Shown here: positions 43,158-55,369 of the stretch, piece by piece
Numbering within the stretch: position 1 is the stretch's first letter
How the letters are laid out: each line of letters starts with the position of its first letter
Assembly: GCF_043290135.1 (NCBI RefSeq)
Contig: NC_134705.1
Location: 100,566,239-100,630,238, forward strand
Origin: Rhipicephalus microplus
Lineage: Eukaryota; Arthropoda; Arachnida; Ixodida; Ixodidae
DNA: 64,000 nt
Direction of reading: 5' to 3'
Made by a program: the position numbers and the translations under genes
Notes under the pieces: generated by a model
Seen by the model: only the letters and a program-made list of their open reading frames with translations
What the model was told of the DNA's origin: nothing
Database searches by the model: none

Positions 43158-44082
43158 AAAAGGATGTTACGGGGAGTATTTATTTTAGGGTGGTAAGTCT
43201 GTAGGAGAGTGGGATCGCAGTGCACAGGGCACACAGATTGCCAGACAAAAGGGCTAACGAAGCTGAGCCCCACAATGCCAATTTCGTCGTTTTCATTCAT
43301 CCAGCTGCTCCACTGGAGAGGTATTTCCACAGCCGTGATAATATCAATAGTGCGTGACCAATACAGCGATATAAATATCTGATTTCAGTAACGATTGAAC
43401 CCACACCTTCAGGGTGAATGTCCCGATGACACGAGCCACGGCATTTCTTAAAAATGTGCGAAAAAATATTCGCTTCGTATCTGCATGTAATCTGCAATTG
43501 TCATCGAAAGACGATAGTCTTGCGTGTGGAAAGAGTGAACAATTATTTATTGTTCTGTGCAAGAAAATTGGTGAATGGTATTTTGGAGGCGCTGCGTTAG
43601 AGTGCCTCGAGCGGCCAGCGGAGGCGAACGAGCGCAGTAAGTCACGTCACACGTGAGACATGAGCGCCACCTGGCAGTCTTCTTGCAAAACGAAGCGCAT
43701 GGCTTTGAGTTGGGTGTGCGCGCCCGTCTCAGAGGTGATAAGGTGAGGAACGCAAGGCGGCGGGTAGGTGCCACCATCGTCTCATTTTAGCAAAGCGTTG
43801 GAAACACTCGCTTTTCCGTTCAAGTGTTGGATGGTCAGCGCAGCGTGATAAGCGCTACAGTCCTTGAAAGTATTTATGTATGCCTTTTCTAGTAAAAGGC
43901 GCACATGCAGAATCTATGTGTGTTGTTAAGGTGCCCCAGACACGCGCAATAATTGCTTTTTAATCGACAATTGCACAAGTATGAACGCTGAACCTTGAGC
44001 AACACAGGTGGGCGCTGCGGATGGGGTCGGCTGCTTTAAATACCCGCAAATTTTAAGAGTGGACAAACAGACAAATGTTCAG

Positions 44083-44084
44083 AC

Positions 44085-44128
<44 letters not shown>
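44083..44128. repeat. (ACAG)n microsatellite
   Basis: About 11 units of CAGA. Confidence 0.95.
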
Positions 44129-45925
44129 CAAAATTTCTGCGTCGAAGGTCCCCAAGAAGACTATCGTCTTTAAAAAATATTCTCCTCAAGTGTATTGCAA
44201 GGAGTCTCCGTATCGCATGTATTGAAGTGTGGCAGAAACGTATAATTTCGCCATTCCGAAAATATTCGAATTGCAGAACAAGTAGGTATTTCAATGCTTA
44301 ATTGTCAGGCAGCGTTGAATATCACCAGCCACAAAAGCATCAAGAAAGTGAGCAGGTGAGTATACTCGTGTGTTGTCTAACGGACGCGTAGTAGACCATT
44401 CTCTGTACCAAAAAAGGGATAAATACTGCGTAGTGGAACTGTACTTGCAGTAGAAATAGTACGATACATTAAGAAATTACTGCCTTTTCTGTTTTTGAAT
44501 ATTTGTTTTCTTAACCTACCTCATTCTTTGCCATACACTTAGCGAGATTGTGTGCTAGAAGTCTACATCTACACAGAAAAGGCCTATGATGCGAGCACAC
44601 ACATTTGTTTCCTTCCGGCACGTTTTAGTAATACACCAAGCACAGGAGCTATAGGTTAGCAATTGGGAAGGTGGTGAACATTAGGCCCGATTATGCTATC
44701 ACGTTTCACACTTCAAGCCTAAACTCATGCGTCCGTCAATATTTTTTCTATGATAATCACGTCAGCTATTACCCACGAGTAACTGGTTTTACGGGTCTAA
44801 CAACCAAAAAAGGGTACGCTGCACGTGATCATAGAAGCATCTGAGTGGTAATTGCACAGTTGGAGATAACTCTCTTGATCGACACATCGGTTTAATGTTA
44901 TAAACACACAGCAGGACTAGGCAAAAATAAACGCTAGGCAGAGCAGGGCATGCTTGCTACAGCTTTTATTGAAAACACTTAACAAATGTTTACGTGTATT
45001 CAAGTATCTTTTTTTCCTTATCACGTACATTCTTGATACTTGAATATATACGCTATCTTGTCTGAAACTTAACAAAAGGCTTATTAGGTGTTTAACAAAA
45101 CTTGTTGTTGGGCTAGTTGGTTATACATCATATACTTAGAAATTTTGGCGCAACCTCGACTCACGCAAACACTCACACAAGCACACACACTTACACCAGA
45201 GCAACACACACGACACGCAGCGCTCACTACCAACTGTTTATTGCTCCTATCTGACCTTCTTAAATACGTACATCGAAATGCGCAAAGGCACAAACTAACA
45301 GAACTGCGCCAGTAGAACACCAACATGGCGTCACCACACCACTAGGAACAAGTAAAAAGTAAAAAAAGTAAAAAAAGTAAAAAAAAGGGGGGGGGTTAAC
45401 ACGAAAAGGAGATATAATCGCTAAACCCTCGCATCAAGGAAAGATATTTCTTGTTGATGCAACACCAAAGATGGCTCGCTGACACATATATCTTTATTCT
45501 TTTCTATATAATATGCTTCTAACAGCAACCGTGCTGATAAATTTGAGCTTCTCCCAAGAATCCTTGTATCCGAAAATTACTGTTATTAGGTGCCCTTCAT
45601 AAAACTTACCTCAAAATAAGTCGCTACCTTTCTGACTCCTCTCTTTTTGTCTGCGGCCAATTTTAAGTGTGATCAATAATGGACTCGTACCACTCCACCA
45701 GTTTTCAACGCTGTTTCTGCCCCATTATTCAACAACATTAATAATTTGAACTGTATTTACCCAATACGCGTAGTACACATGTTTATACGTGTATAATACA
45801 ACAGTTTGAGTTGTAATAACCTAGTGTCATAAACGTAATGCTGGTTTGATCAAATGGCGGTACTTGCCTTGCTAAAATTTACATAATCAAGATATATTAC
45901 AGTATTTGATGAATTTTCTCATCCA
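44129..45925. other. Intergenic, no gene recognised
   Basis: Only random ORFs. A (GTAAAAAA)n run followed by G9 at about 45350-45395 is the one notable low-complexity tract. Confidence 0.5.
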
Positions 45926-45926
45926 G

Positions 45927-46153
45927 TCATGGTGGTCTAGTGACTAAGGTACTCGGTTGCTGACCTGCAGGTCGCGGGATTGAATCTTGGTGGTGGCGGC
46001 TGCATTTTTGATGGAGGCGAAAGTGCTGTAGGCCCGTGTGCTTAGATTTAGGTTCACGTAAAAGAGCTCTAGGTGGTCAAAATTTACTGACCCCTTGGCG
46101 ATGGCATCTCTCATAATCATTTGGTGGTTTTGGGACGTTAAAATCTATATATA

Positions 46154-46192
<39 letters not shown>
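45927..46192 (+). mobile_element. Ruka-type SINE
   Basis: Complete: TGGTGGTCTAGTGACTAAGG, the B box GCGGGATTGAATC, the body with TTAGGTTCACGTAAAAGAGC, and an (AATC)9 tail to 46192. Confidence 0.9.
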
Positions 46193-46193
<1 letters not shown>

Positions 46194-46584
46194 TTTTTTC
46201 GTCTGATGAGGGTTACACATATTTTTTTTAGCAGTAGCGTGACGTTAAATGGACACCTGCGTCGTGAAAAAATGTTTATGGCCTTCCCAACAGCACAGTT
46301 TTAGAACATGCGAATGAAAAGCACTCCAGAAGTTTTTTCGCGGGTTCATTGAAATGTGTCGCTTTCCGAGAAGCAACTATAGAAGCCATTTGCAGATGTT
46401 TTCGAAATGAAGCAATTATATTAGCGATTCATAGTTTTATCATGTTGACTCAAGCACGAGCGTTTAAGGCTATATGCCTGAACGTCAAATTCAGAAACTA
46501 TTACACTTGCACGCACAGTTGCATCAGAAATAAAATGTTCATTGCGCTTGAAACAATTTTTTAATTGTCCATCTTTTTTTTCAG

Positions 46585-47116
46585 TTTACTGAGGACACCT
46601 GTGATTTCTTGGGCCTCCGCTTGGAAAACCAGCTTCGCCAGACTTCCTGTGAGTCACACTTTTTGTCCACAAAAGCTCAATCAACTACTGGCCTGGGGTT
46701 CCTACTGTTGAATTTAGCGCGGAATTGAATTGAATTTCCGTTGAATTTTACGGAGCCTCGTTTTGATACTATATAAAGGACAAACAATTTTATATTTATC
46801 CTGGAAGGCTTGGTGAAGACGTCACGGCCACATCAAGCTTCGCACTTCATTAGTCTGTTTCACCACCCCGTATTGTGTTGTTCAGTCGTCTGCTGATGAA
46901 GTGAAGCTCCAGCTCACGGACCGAATAGTTCTTGCTTTGACTGACGGTATCGGCATTATCATTCAAAGTGCCGTTAGCGAGACACGGAGTGCCTTTGAAG
47001 CCATGAACACCGTCTTTCCTAACTTGCTAAGTAGAGTTTGGTATTGGGAGTTCTCCCCTGCGTTTCATACAATATTCTATGAAGTTATTGATTATGCGCT
47101 GATTACAGCAAATTGA
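46585..47116 (+). pseudogene. Secreted family copy C, centre lost
   Basis: Two separated pieces match gene B. 46597-46648 encodes CDFLGLRLENQLRQTS (B: CDFRGLRLREELSRGL) after a strong pyrimidine tract and AG. 46875-47116 encodes DEVKLQLTDRIVLALTDGIG to AFEAMNTVFPNLLSRVWYWE and FSPAFHTIF, equal to the C-terminal part of B with its own stop. About 100 central residues are gone, and 220 unrelated bases lie between. GT and AG at the inner edges do not give matching phases. No signal exon was found upstream. Clearly homologous, probably non-functional. Confidence 0.75.
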
Positions 47117-47426
47117 CATGCACTACACACATTAACACGTCACGCACATAGAATACCCGCAAGACAGTAGTAAGAATACTGCCATCTATGCAGTAAACCC
47201 TGGTAATGAAATGAAATGCTTTGTGAAGGAATCATCCTTGTTCATTAAAACGTGATAAACTGGAAAATATGCCTCTGCAGTGAGCATGCGAAGTCAATGG
47301 TATTGGAAAGGCAACCAATCGTTATGTATACACTTACTGTTTTTTTTTCTATTACGGGTTTCTGGATTTCGAAGGAATGGTATCTTCCAACATGTTCATC
47401 AATGACACTTCGCACAGTCATCCGGG

Positions 47427-47680
47427 ATCCCCGCCGAGGTGGTCTGGTTGCGAAGATACTCGACTTCTGATCCGCAGGTCTCGGTATCCAATCCCATCTG
47501 CGGCGACTGCAATTTCGACAGAGGCGAAAATGCTGTAAGCCCACGTACTCAGACTTGGGTGCACGTTAAAAAACCCCAAGTGATCGAAATTTCTGAGACC
47601 CACAAGCACGGCGTATCTCATAATATTATGGTGTTTTTGGGGCGGTTGAGCCCTCATGTCAACTACCATCATCTGAAAAA
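47427..47680 (+). mobile_element. Ruka-type SINE, diverged
   Basis: CCCCGCCGAGGTGGTCTGGT head, TCCAATCCC B-box region, GTGCACGTTAAAAAACCCCA body and TCATGTCAAC end; the tail is lost. Confidence 0.85.
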
Positions 47681-47917
47681 AAGTATTGCTTTGTATGTTA
47701 AATCAACACACACCTATATTTTCGTTTGTCTTCTTGTAGGCGTGCCGCTGCTTTTGTAGGACATCATTCCTAAACGTCTTTGAAGAGGAGTGAAATATTA
47801 TTTTCGTTTCTGGTCACTTGATGTGGCTTGTCAGTCAACAGTACAAGTACTGCGAGCTCAGACGACGACTGGCGTACATTGGCAATCAACCTTTGCTAGA
47901 CAGTGTAGTTATGTTAA

Positions 47918-49308
47918 AGGAGCACTGACATCAAATTTCAAGATTGAGATGTGCCCATCATTGGCTCACTTGGTACGCGTAGGTCTTCTTGGCCAAATTT
48001 GAACGGCATCGGTCGCGTGATAGTTATTTTATTTTAATGTCAAAGAACGTAGAAAAGCTGAGAAGAAAAAACGAAAGATAGGCTGCGCTGTAATATCGAC
48101 ACTATTGCTAAGTGTTCGGTGCGGTACATTCCACAAATACCATCTGGAGTGACGACGCCCTAGTAGCAATGACGTAAACGATCCTAGTGTTCTAATCCTG
48201 GCGCCGACTGGCGCTGAAGCGCAGAAACGCACTCGATCGTCACGTTTGGTCTTCGTCGCACCAGTGTGAATATTTTGGTGAGATTATCAAGATACAAACT
48301 ACCTTTAAAAGAATGACGAAGGAAAAGAGCATGTATAAATGTGTGCTTCTCGATCCGCATGTTGGGGAATTGTTGTGAGTTACAGGCCAGTGGCAGTCGT
48401 CTAGTTGGAAGCACGGAAAAAGTGCATTGAGGGTGTCCTTTCATAGCACGTATTTGTTACACATCAACACGACCACAAGCTTTCAAAAGTGAAACAGCGT
48501 ATAGCCAGATATTATCGCTAAGAAGTAACGCGCAGGTGTTGTTGAATTTTAGTTGATCTGTAGACTTTGCGTCCACGTAAAAATGGTAGTGCCATATTAA
48601 CCGCGAGAGACTTGAAAGGTGGGGTAATTTGGAGGCGCAAAAAAGAACCTGGAAAGCAGGAAACGTATTCTGTTTTTCCGCTGATGCTCATTGGTGATAG
48701 CTATATTGAATTGAATTCTCTGCATGTACCTGAATACTTTGACGCAAAAACACACCAATACAACTTACTAAGACACATGAGCGAACATGGCTGAAACGTG
48801 CATCCTCGGGCACCTGTGCAGTGCTGCTTGGAACGGTGTCCATTTAAGAATCACTGTTCTGCAAAAGGTCGATCCAAGCTAAAATACTTCTCGACGTCTC
48901 CGATCGCGGAGATTCCAAGCTCTAGACTACCGTATTGAACCCGAGTCGACACTTTGTACGGCGACGACAGTAATGCATCTGACAAAAAATGACTGAATGT
49001 GTCCGCCTTGCAGACGAAATGTTGGCGGAGCAGCTGAGCCTGACGTCACTCTTTTTCGTGGAGAGGTAGTCAGCTGTGGCGTGTTGCAGAGGTGAGCGCG
49101 AGGTAGCGCCACTGCTGGTGCTCCCAGTGATAAAAATGGCGGGATTGCCAGTCATTTTGAATCGTGCTGGGTACCAGTGATATAAATCAATAAAAGTGAT
49201 AGTTATTCATCCCTCAGTTGCGATTTGGGTCTCGAATCGCTGCTACGGAGTCTATAGCTACCCGCTGACGCAGAAATTTTGGAATGAGTAAATTTGATGT
49301 CAGTGCTT
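47918..49308. mobile_element. Non-autonomous TIR element (1.39 kb)
   Basis: The ends are inverted repeats: GGAGCACTGACATCAAATTT at about 47921-47940 and AAATTTGATGTCAGTGCTTC at about 49287-49306. The interior has no transposase-like ORF, only short frames. A small DNA transposon derivative by structure. Confidence 0.6.
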
Positions 49309-49497
49309 CTTCCACTTGGTAACACCTATTTTTGCCACTTGTCGCCTTATAGGGAACGTCAGTAATACATTCGCATTAAGGCGGCAACAGAATAAAAATA
49401 CTTTGAATGAGTATAAATTTGTTCTAGACGTAAACAATAATTTGGACAAACCCTATATGACAACATGAGAAAAGCAATGCATATATCGTTTTTGTAG

Positions 49498-49941
49498 GGC
49501 ATTTGCCTTACTGTTTATTACGAACACAGTTGAGCCCAACGCATGCAGCGACTTAAGCGAGCATCCGAACCCCATCGAGATGTCAGCGTTTCGCCCAGAA
49601 GGTGGCATTTCGTGGCGGCCGTCAGCACGTGCGAGTCGTCACCAATCTGATCTTGTTAGCGACTCAAGGCACCTCAATGTTTACGTTCTGCCGAAGTCTG
49701 CGACGAGTTGTACGGGGCATGTCTGTACGCTTCTTTGGAGGATACAAGGATATCGCACAATGTCAGCTCTGAAAGAGCAACCGGCGACGTCAACAGCTTT
49801 CTTATATAAGGCGCCTGCAGACAAGGCATTCCAGGATTCTGCTTCAGAGTTGGCGCTTATTTTAGCCATAGATCCTGCAATAATCCAGCGGAAGACTGAA
49901 AATGTTCTACTTGTTCAGTCCTCGGTGAAAATCAGGTATCT
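49498..49941 (+). CDS. Unrecognised open exon-like segment
   Basis: Open from about 49469 to 49960. It is preceded by an acceptor-like TATCGTTTTTGTAG (49496-49497) and followed by a donor-like AAAATCAG|GTATCT (about 49936). It begins AFALLFITNTVEPNACSDLS, which resembles a signal peptide end, and goes on with MSAFRPEGGISWRPSARASR to residue ~148 (KTENVLLVQSSVKI). The length without a stop is unusual in this AT-rich stretch. I do not recognise the product. It may be an exon of a host gene or a decayed transposon ORF. Confidence 0.3.
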
Positions 49942-50084
49942 CTTCCTTAGGAGCTTTTTTTGAAGAAATATTGTTCATAGCTTTTATTCTTTTTTTATTG
50001 TGATAGCAATTATATAGACACTCTCAGCTGAATTTTGACAACCGCGCTGCATCGCTGTCATGCACCATATATGTATACGTATCT

Positions 50085-50210
50085 ATATATATAAAAAAGC
50101 AAGAAGGAAAAAAATGCAGAAAGAAAAATCGGGCGCGCGAAGTGGAACGTGGGACCTCCACGTCGTGAATGCGAAGCTCTAAACACTGAGCCACCATGGG
50201 GTATTTCCTT
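50085..50210 (-). mobile_element. Second tRNA-like SINE family, fragment
   Basis: The minus strand reads CCATGGTGGCTCAGTGTTTA then GAGCTTCGCATTCACGACGT and GGAGGTCCCACGTTCC. The first part has the tRNA A-box form (TGGCTCAGTG); the B box is weak. The sequence is unrelated to the Ruka copies. Confidence 0.5.
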
Positions 50211-51618
50211 GGAAGTTTAAACGGCAAGCTATTTATATCTACCACTAACTGTTGTTGGAAGGCATCTCGTAGGGGGGGGGGATTCAACTACAGTGTTTTC
50301 AGCATTATCAGCAAAATTGTGCAGTGAGCGCGCGGTAGGTCTCATCTCTCACGCGGACTTTTGGCCACGAAGAGAATAAGTGGGTCTACGCTCGATCTCG
50401 CGCCCTTATCTTGCATGGGGAAAGATCGTACATGTTGGCTAGACTTGGGGTTTCGTCTGAACGATTTTGTTGTAATTACCGGGCGCACAAAGTCACCATA
50501 GCTGTTGCACAGACTCCATTTGCGATAAGAGCACACTTTTTAGACACATCGAAGTAACAACTGAGACGCCTATTCACGTTCATCTGTGCCTGTGAGTACG
50601 TTTCGTGCGGAATTTGCGCGTGAGAAACGTGGGGCACGTTTTGATCTGCTGTCCATTCTGCGTGTGACTTTCCGACTTGCTGCTATCGCGTTCATTGCTT
50701 CACTTTTGCAGGAAAGCCGGGACTTTTTTTTTTGGTAATCCAATTAACAGTACTTTATTTACTCGAGATTGTGTCTAATTTTTTTGTGACTCAATATCTG
50801 GCATAAGAAATTTTGCTATTTGATTACTAGCAACTGCTGAGTAAGCAAGGTACGTTCTGTGGAAAATAGTAATTTAAGTAATAAACTTAAGGAACAGCCC
50901 ACTTGGTCGCAGCTACCCATAATAGCAGAAAGCATAAAAAGTTCCTATTTGCAAGGATTCAGTACATACATGGTATTTAGAATATTAACTGATGTTCTGC
51001 TTATATTGTCCAGTACCTGAGTTATGTGCAAGCTTATCAATGGAGATGGAAGTTGAGTTTACCCGCTATGGCGCTTAAAAGCACTACAGTTAAGCATTTA
51101 GAAGAGTAGATGTGTGTGCATATATCAAACTATAGGCTTGTGTATTATAAATTATCCTAGACTGAATTTTGAAGAAGATACAATTTTTGTTGACAATAAC
51201 GAGGACTATTTGCGTTATTGCACGTGTATTTGCTACTTCAGCGCACTTTCCCCGGAAGGACAGCGTGACGACAAACGCACTGGATGCTGAGAATACTTAT
51301 TCAGGAGTAGGAGAATACCGTGCTACAATAAATAATTGCTGAGTAAATTTGTGCTGACTCAAGTAGTCAATAATGAGTTCTTGGAAGGAGGATAGACGCG
51401 AAATAACCACGAGAAACATCGTGGTGTTTACTATACCTTTCAAAGAGTCAGTATGCGTTCTCAGTGTGTGTTTTCTAATTCGAAGTTTTGCGCAAAATTC
51501 GCTAGACTCTTCTGCCGTTACGGTACTTTCTATTTTGAATAAGAACCCTAGAACCTCCTTATGGCGTTTTCCGGAACGCCATTTCAATCATGCATTTATT
51601 ATGTATATTTTTTGCAGT

Positions 51619-51703
51619 ATGAAACCCACCATGAATTTTGATTATCTGTTCTTGGCACTCACCTTCACCGCTGTGTCGTCCGCAATGGCAGTTGTCTCTT
51701 CAA
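51619..51703 (+). pseudogene. Orphan signal-peptide exon of the secreted family
   Basis: ATG at 51619 (or in-frame Met at 51631, MNFDYLFLALTFTAVSSAMA) just after an acceptor-like TTTTTTGCAG. It encodes a clear signal peptide and ends TCAA|GTAAGG in phase 1, the same exon end as genes A, B, D and the 37106 copy. No matching second exon was found in the following 2 kb, which is AT-rich and holds an (AT)n tract. Confidence 0.45.
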
Positions 51704-51940
51704 GTAAGGTCTGTCCATGTATGTTTACGATTGTATGTAAGCCTACGATTGCCTAAACTAGGGAAAAAATCACTTTCATAACATGTTTTCACCCCTTTTT
51801 CTCTAATCTCGCTATCGTGTTTTCCTTCATTTTTGAACATTGTTCATTGTTTGCGATGCGGGTAGCCTAAAAATAAAGTTTTCGTTCCCAGTGTTTGAGT
51901 GGTACTTTTTTTCATGCCATTCGGCTGTTTCGCACTTTAA

Positions 51941-51941
51941 A

Positions 51942-52003
<62 letters not shown>
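51941..52003. repeat. (AT)n microsatellite
   Basis: About 30 AT units after two TATATAAA-type steps. Confidence 0.97.
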
Positions 52004-52005
<2 letters not shown>

Positions 52006-53815
52006 ACTGCGCCAATATATGTGAATGTGGCAGGTACTATTTGAGGCGTTTTAATTCTAGGAAAAAAAACACTTGGCGCCTAGAGGGCACTTCGAACTCT
52101 GCGTATGGGAGTGAAACTGCGCATCCATAAATATTGTATATGCTTTACTGGTTTAAGTTTAAGCTAGCAGTACGAAACATTTTTCTCAGTCTTAAGGAGG
52201 CGATATTTTATGACTGCGTTGTATACTCTTCTTTTAACTTTGATATTTTGGGCCTCGACAACGCAATGCGATGTTCTGGATGTTAAGCAATTTTTATTTT
52301 GGTAAAGGCAAACATTTTTCTGCGAGCAATATACTTCTATTGTAGGCTTCGTAATTTCGTAAAAGAACTGACACAATCATTCGGGAGTGAAAAAAGCAAT
52401 AACCTTGTCGCCGCAATGTGACAAAGTTGAAAAATGTTATTTTGTCTCATAATGCGCGTCTTCGCAAAGCCGCGGTTCATGTACAAAAATGGATACTACA
52501 TATTTGTGTATCATTTTCTGTTGGTATTATATACAGAAAGAGTAATTTTTGTTTTCAGGGAGAAAATGACTTTTGAAATCAACAACCACAACGTCTTTTG
52601 TTGCGAAGTTTCAGTTGATCTCGCCTTCACTGCGTAGCACTTGAACATATTTTACCAGCGGGTGCCTTTTCACAGCGATTATTGCAAGTTATACATCTCA
52701 TTGCAAATTATTTAAAAAGTACTATAGTGTAAAGCCTAATAAGTCAATGCTTAACCATCAACATGGACGAAACAATGAATGCGATAGCAACCAAACTAAA
52801 TATTTTCTGAATGCCATCTCGCGAAATTGTACAAAGCACTGGACACGTAATCCAGCCACTCTGCGGAGAAAAGCGGATTGTGTAGCCTCTTCACCATGAG
52901 AGTAGAGCGCGTAGATACTGATGCATGCGGAGTTAGCGCGCACCAGTGATGCATCATCCCTTAAAGCAGTTCTAGCGCGGCTTAATGCTGTGCGTTGGGG
53001 TAAAGATCCATAATCCAGACCAGTTTTTCGAAAGGTCGTGCATAGAAGAAGCCAATTTACAAAAATAGGCAGTATATTCAACACAGACAACGCCGAAACG
53101 AGCTTGAAATGTCATGCGAATGTAACCTCATGTACGCAAGACGTGTTGAGGCGCCTGTGTCATGTAATCTTCCGGTTTCGAGTTGCTCCGATGCCGAAGA
53201 GGGCACAGAGGGAATTAGGCTAGTGAAGTTTTCACCGGGCTAGAGGCAAAAGCTTCAAGCTCACCTCCTCGCATTAGGGTTTCACGGGCCCTACTCAACC
53301 AGCCAAAACTTCTTATTGTAAGAAGCTTTTCATTGGGCCCTCAAGAGGTTTCAGGGGTCAACTAAAACTTAACTTTCTCAAGTCACCTGACGAAGCGTTC
53401 CTAAAAAAGTGAATGACAAACAAAACAATAGCTACCTAGATACCTGATATATATATCAGCGACGCTACGATCCCTCCTGGAAACCGTATTTGTGCTTTTG
53501 AATAAGCTAAATACTCCGTCAGTTCAGACGGCCCTGACACTGCTAGAGGCACTCAATCAAAACTTTTCAGCGTTTCACTGGTCCACATGGATGACCCACG
53601 AACCCTCCAAGGCCGCAATTTCCCTGTCACATGTCTGAATGCTGACGTCATGCTGGTCAGAAAAGTTCCCGGCCTCATTGAGTGACTGTACATCTTTGTG
53701 CGGAAGTCCTCTCCTTCTCTCCTCTCATATTTTGATACCCATTCCCCATATCCTCAGGGCAGGGTAGCAAACCAGACGCACATCTGGTTAACCTTCCTTC
53801 CTTTCGTCTTCTTGT

Positions 53816-53816
<1 letters not shown>
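52004..53816. other. Intergenic, no gene recognised
   Basis: AT-rich, random ORFs only. A CCT-repeat-like stretch at 53700-53760 is not coding. Confidence 0.5.

Positions 53817-53881
<65 letters not shown>
53817..53881. repeat. (CTAT)n microsatellite
   Basis: About 16 units; a second run (55215-55352) lies on the other side of the LINE relic. Confidence 0.95.
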
Positions 53882-53910
53882 CTAATTTCTATCTATCTAT
53901 CTATCCATCT

Positions 53911-55208
53911 AGTTAATAATTTATTTATGCCATACCCACAGCGCCACATAGCATAACAGTGGTAGGGGTGCAAAGAAAAATTCAAAGAATACAGTTGGTA
54001 AATATTGCTAGCAGCATCAGGGAAACAAATACATATACAAGAAGGCCACGAGTGTACATTAATGTGCACCTTAGTGAATCATTGTGCAAAAATAAAACAA
54101 AAACAAGATTGCAAGTAAACAAAAATACATTAAATAATTTAACAATGAAGTGTATTATGGTGACAAAAACATAAATAGATGAACAAGAATGTACAATACA
54201 GGAAAATACAATTACAAGCATATAGCAGTCATCACTAGCAGTTACATGACTTAACAGCAACTCTAATACAAGAAGAATTGTTTTATCAGTGAAAAAAATA
54301 TGTCATTGCAGGATATAGTTGCGACAGACTTGTCTAATTGATTCCAGTCCCGTATTGTTCTAGGAAAAAATGACTCTCTAAAGGAATGTGTTCTGCAGGG
54401 AAATTCCATAACCTTATTCTTATGGTCAATTCAATGGAAATAGTAATTAGGCACCTCTATGTAAAGATGCCTATCAATGCAAACTTTTGAATGAAAGATG
54501 TTGTGGAAAACTTCAAGCGAAGTCTGCGTCTTCGACAATCTAGTGTATCACATTGCAATAATTCTTTCGCGAGCGTAGCACTGAACTCTCTGTCGTAACG
54601 TGCACAAACAATTCGAGTGGCCAAGTTCTGCACACTTTCAAGTTTTTCTATGTCACATACTGTTGAGGGGTTCTAGGCGACACATGCATAGTCAAGAATG
54701 AAACGCACATATGTTTTATAAAGCAATTCTTTAGTCGACATATTAAAGTTCTTTGCGTTACGGCGAAGAAACCCAAGCGCTTTTCCGGCCTTGCCTGTTA
54801 CGTAGTCAACATGTCTATGCCAATTTAAGTTACATGATAGGTGCACTCCTAAGTATTTGTATTCATTAACCTTACTTATAATGAGATTGTTATTTGTGTG
54901 CAATGTCTGAGACTGTAAATTTTTACGAGTAAACTCCATGTAAACTGTCTTAATCAAGTTCAACTGCATGTGCCATCGTGTACACCAATCACTGATTTTG
55001 GTCAAGTCTCTCAGAATTATCACTTTGTCCCACGAATCCGTAATTTTCCTATACAAAACACAGTCATCTGCGAAACACCGTATGTGGGATTCTACGCCCG
55101 CAGTTATGTCGTTGACGTAAATAAGAAATAAACGTGGTCCAAGTATCGACCCTTGGGGGACGCCCGATTTTACCTGCGATGCGCACGAACTGGCGCCATT
55201 AACGATTA
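53911..55208 (-). pseudogene. CR1-like LINE RT relic, 5'-truncated
   Basis: Minus strand. About 55190-55060 encodes SGVPQGSILGPRLFLIYVND and CFADDCVLYRK (catalytic FADD). 55056-54673 encodes LTKISDWCTRWHMQLNLIK, VNEYKYLGVHLSCNLNWHRH and ALGFLRRNAKNFN, ending at a stop that replaces Trp (DYACVA*). The rest of the frame, SVQNLATRIVCARYDREF, is readable to about 54500. The 3' UTR then runs into the (CTAT)n tract. It lacks everything before RT motif B and is different from the 3707-8204 element. Confidence 0.9.
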
Positions 55209-55214
55209 AAGTCT

Positions 55215-55252
55215 GCTATCTAGATAGATAGATAGATAGTATCTATTTATAA

Positions 55253-55317
<65 letters not shown>

Positions 55318-55318
55318 G

Positions 55319-55351
<33 letters not shown>

Positions 55352-55352
55352 T
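55215..55352. repeat. (GATA)n/(CTAT)n with inverted centre
   Basis: Starts as GATA units, inverts through ATCTATTTATAAATAGAT and continues as CTAT units. Confidence 0.95.
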
Positions 55353-55369
55353 TAGCCGCCTGCGATATT

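Larger units (their letters stand above)
38941..43330 (-). mobile_element. Ty3/gypsy relic G3, 3'-truncated
   Basis: Old element on the minus strand: gag (about 43157-42000), protease (41815-41465), RT (40941-40262), RNase H (40025-39500) and integrase (39646-38946). The 3' part of integrase and the 3' LTR are missing. A 5' LTR seems to begin at 43165 on the plus strand (TGTTACGGGGAGTATTTATT), followed on the minus strand by a primer-site-like TGGCAGCGCTGGGTAATG. Many frameshifts; distinct from G1 and G2. Confidence 0.88.

Noticed and set aside
53698..53916. 72-residue plus ORF ending in SIYLSIYLSIY
   Set aside because: Its second half is the (CTAT)n microsatellite.
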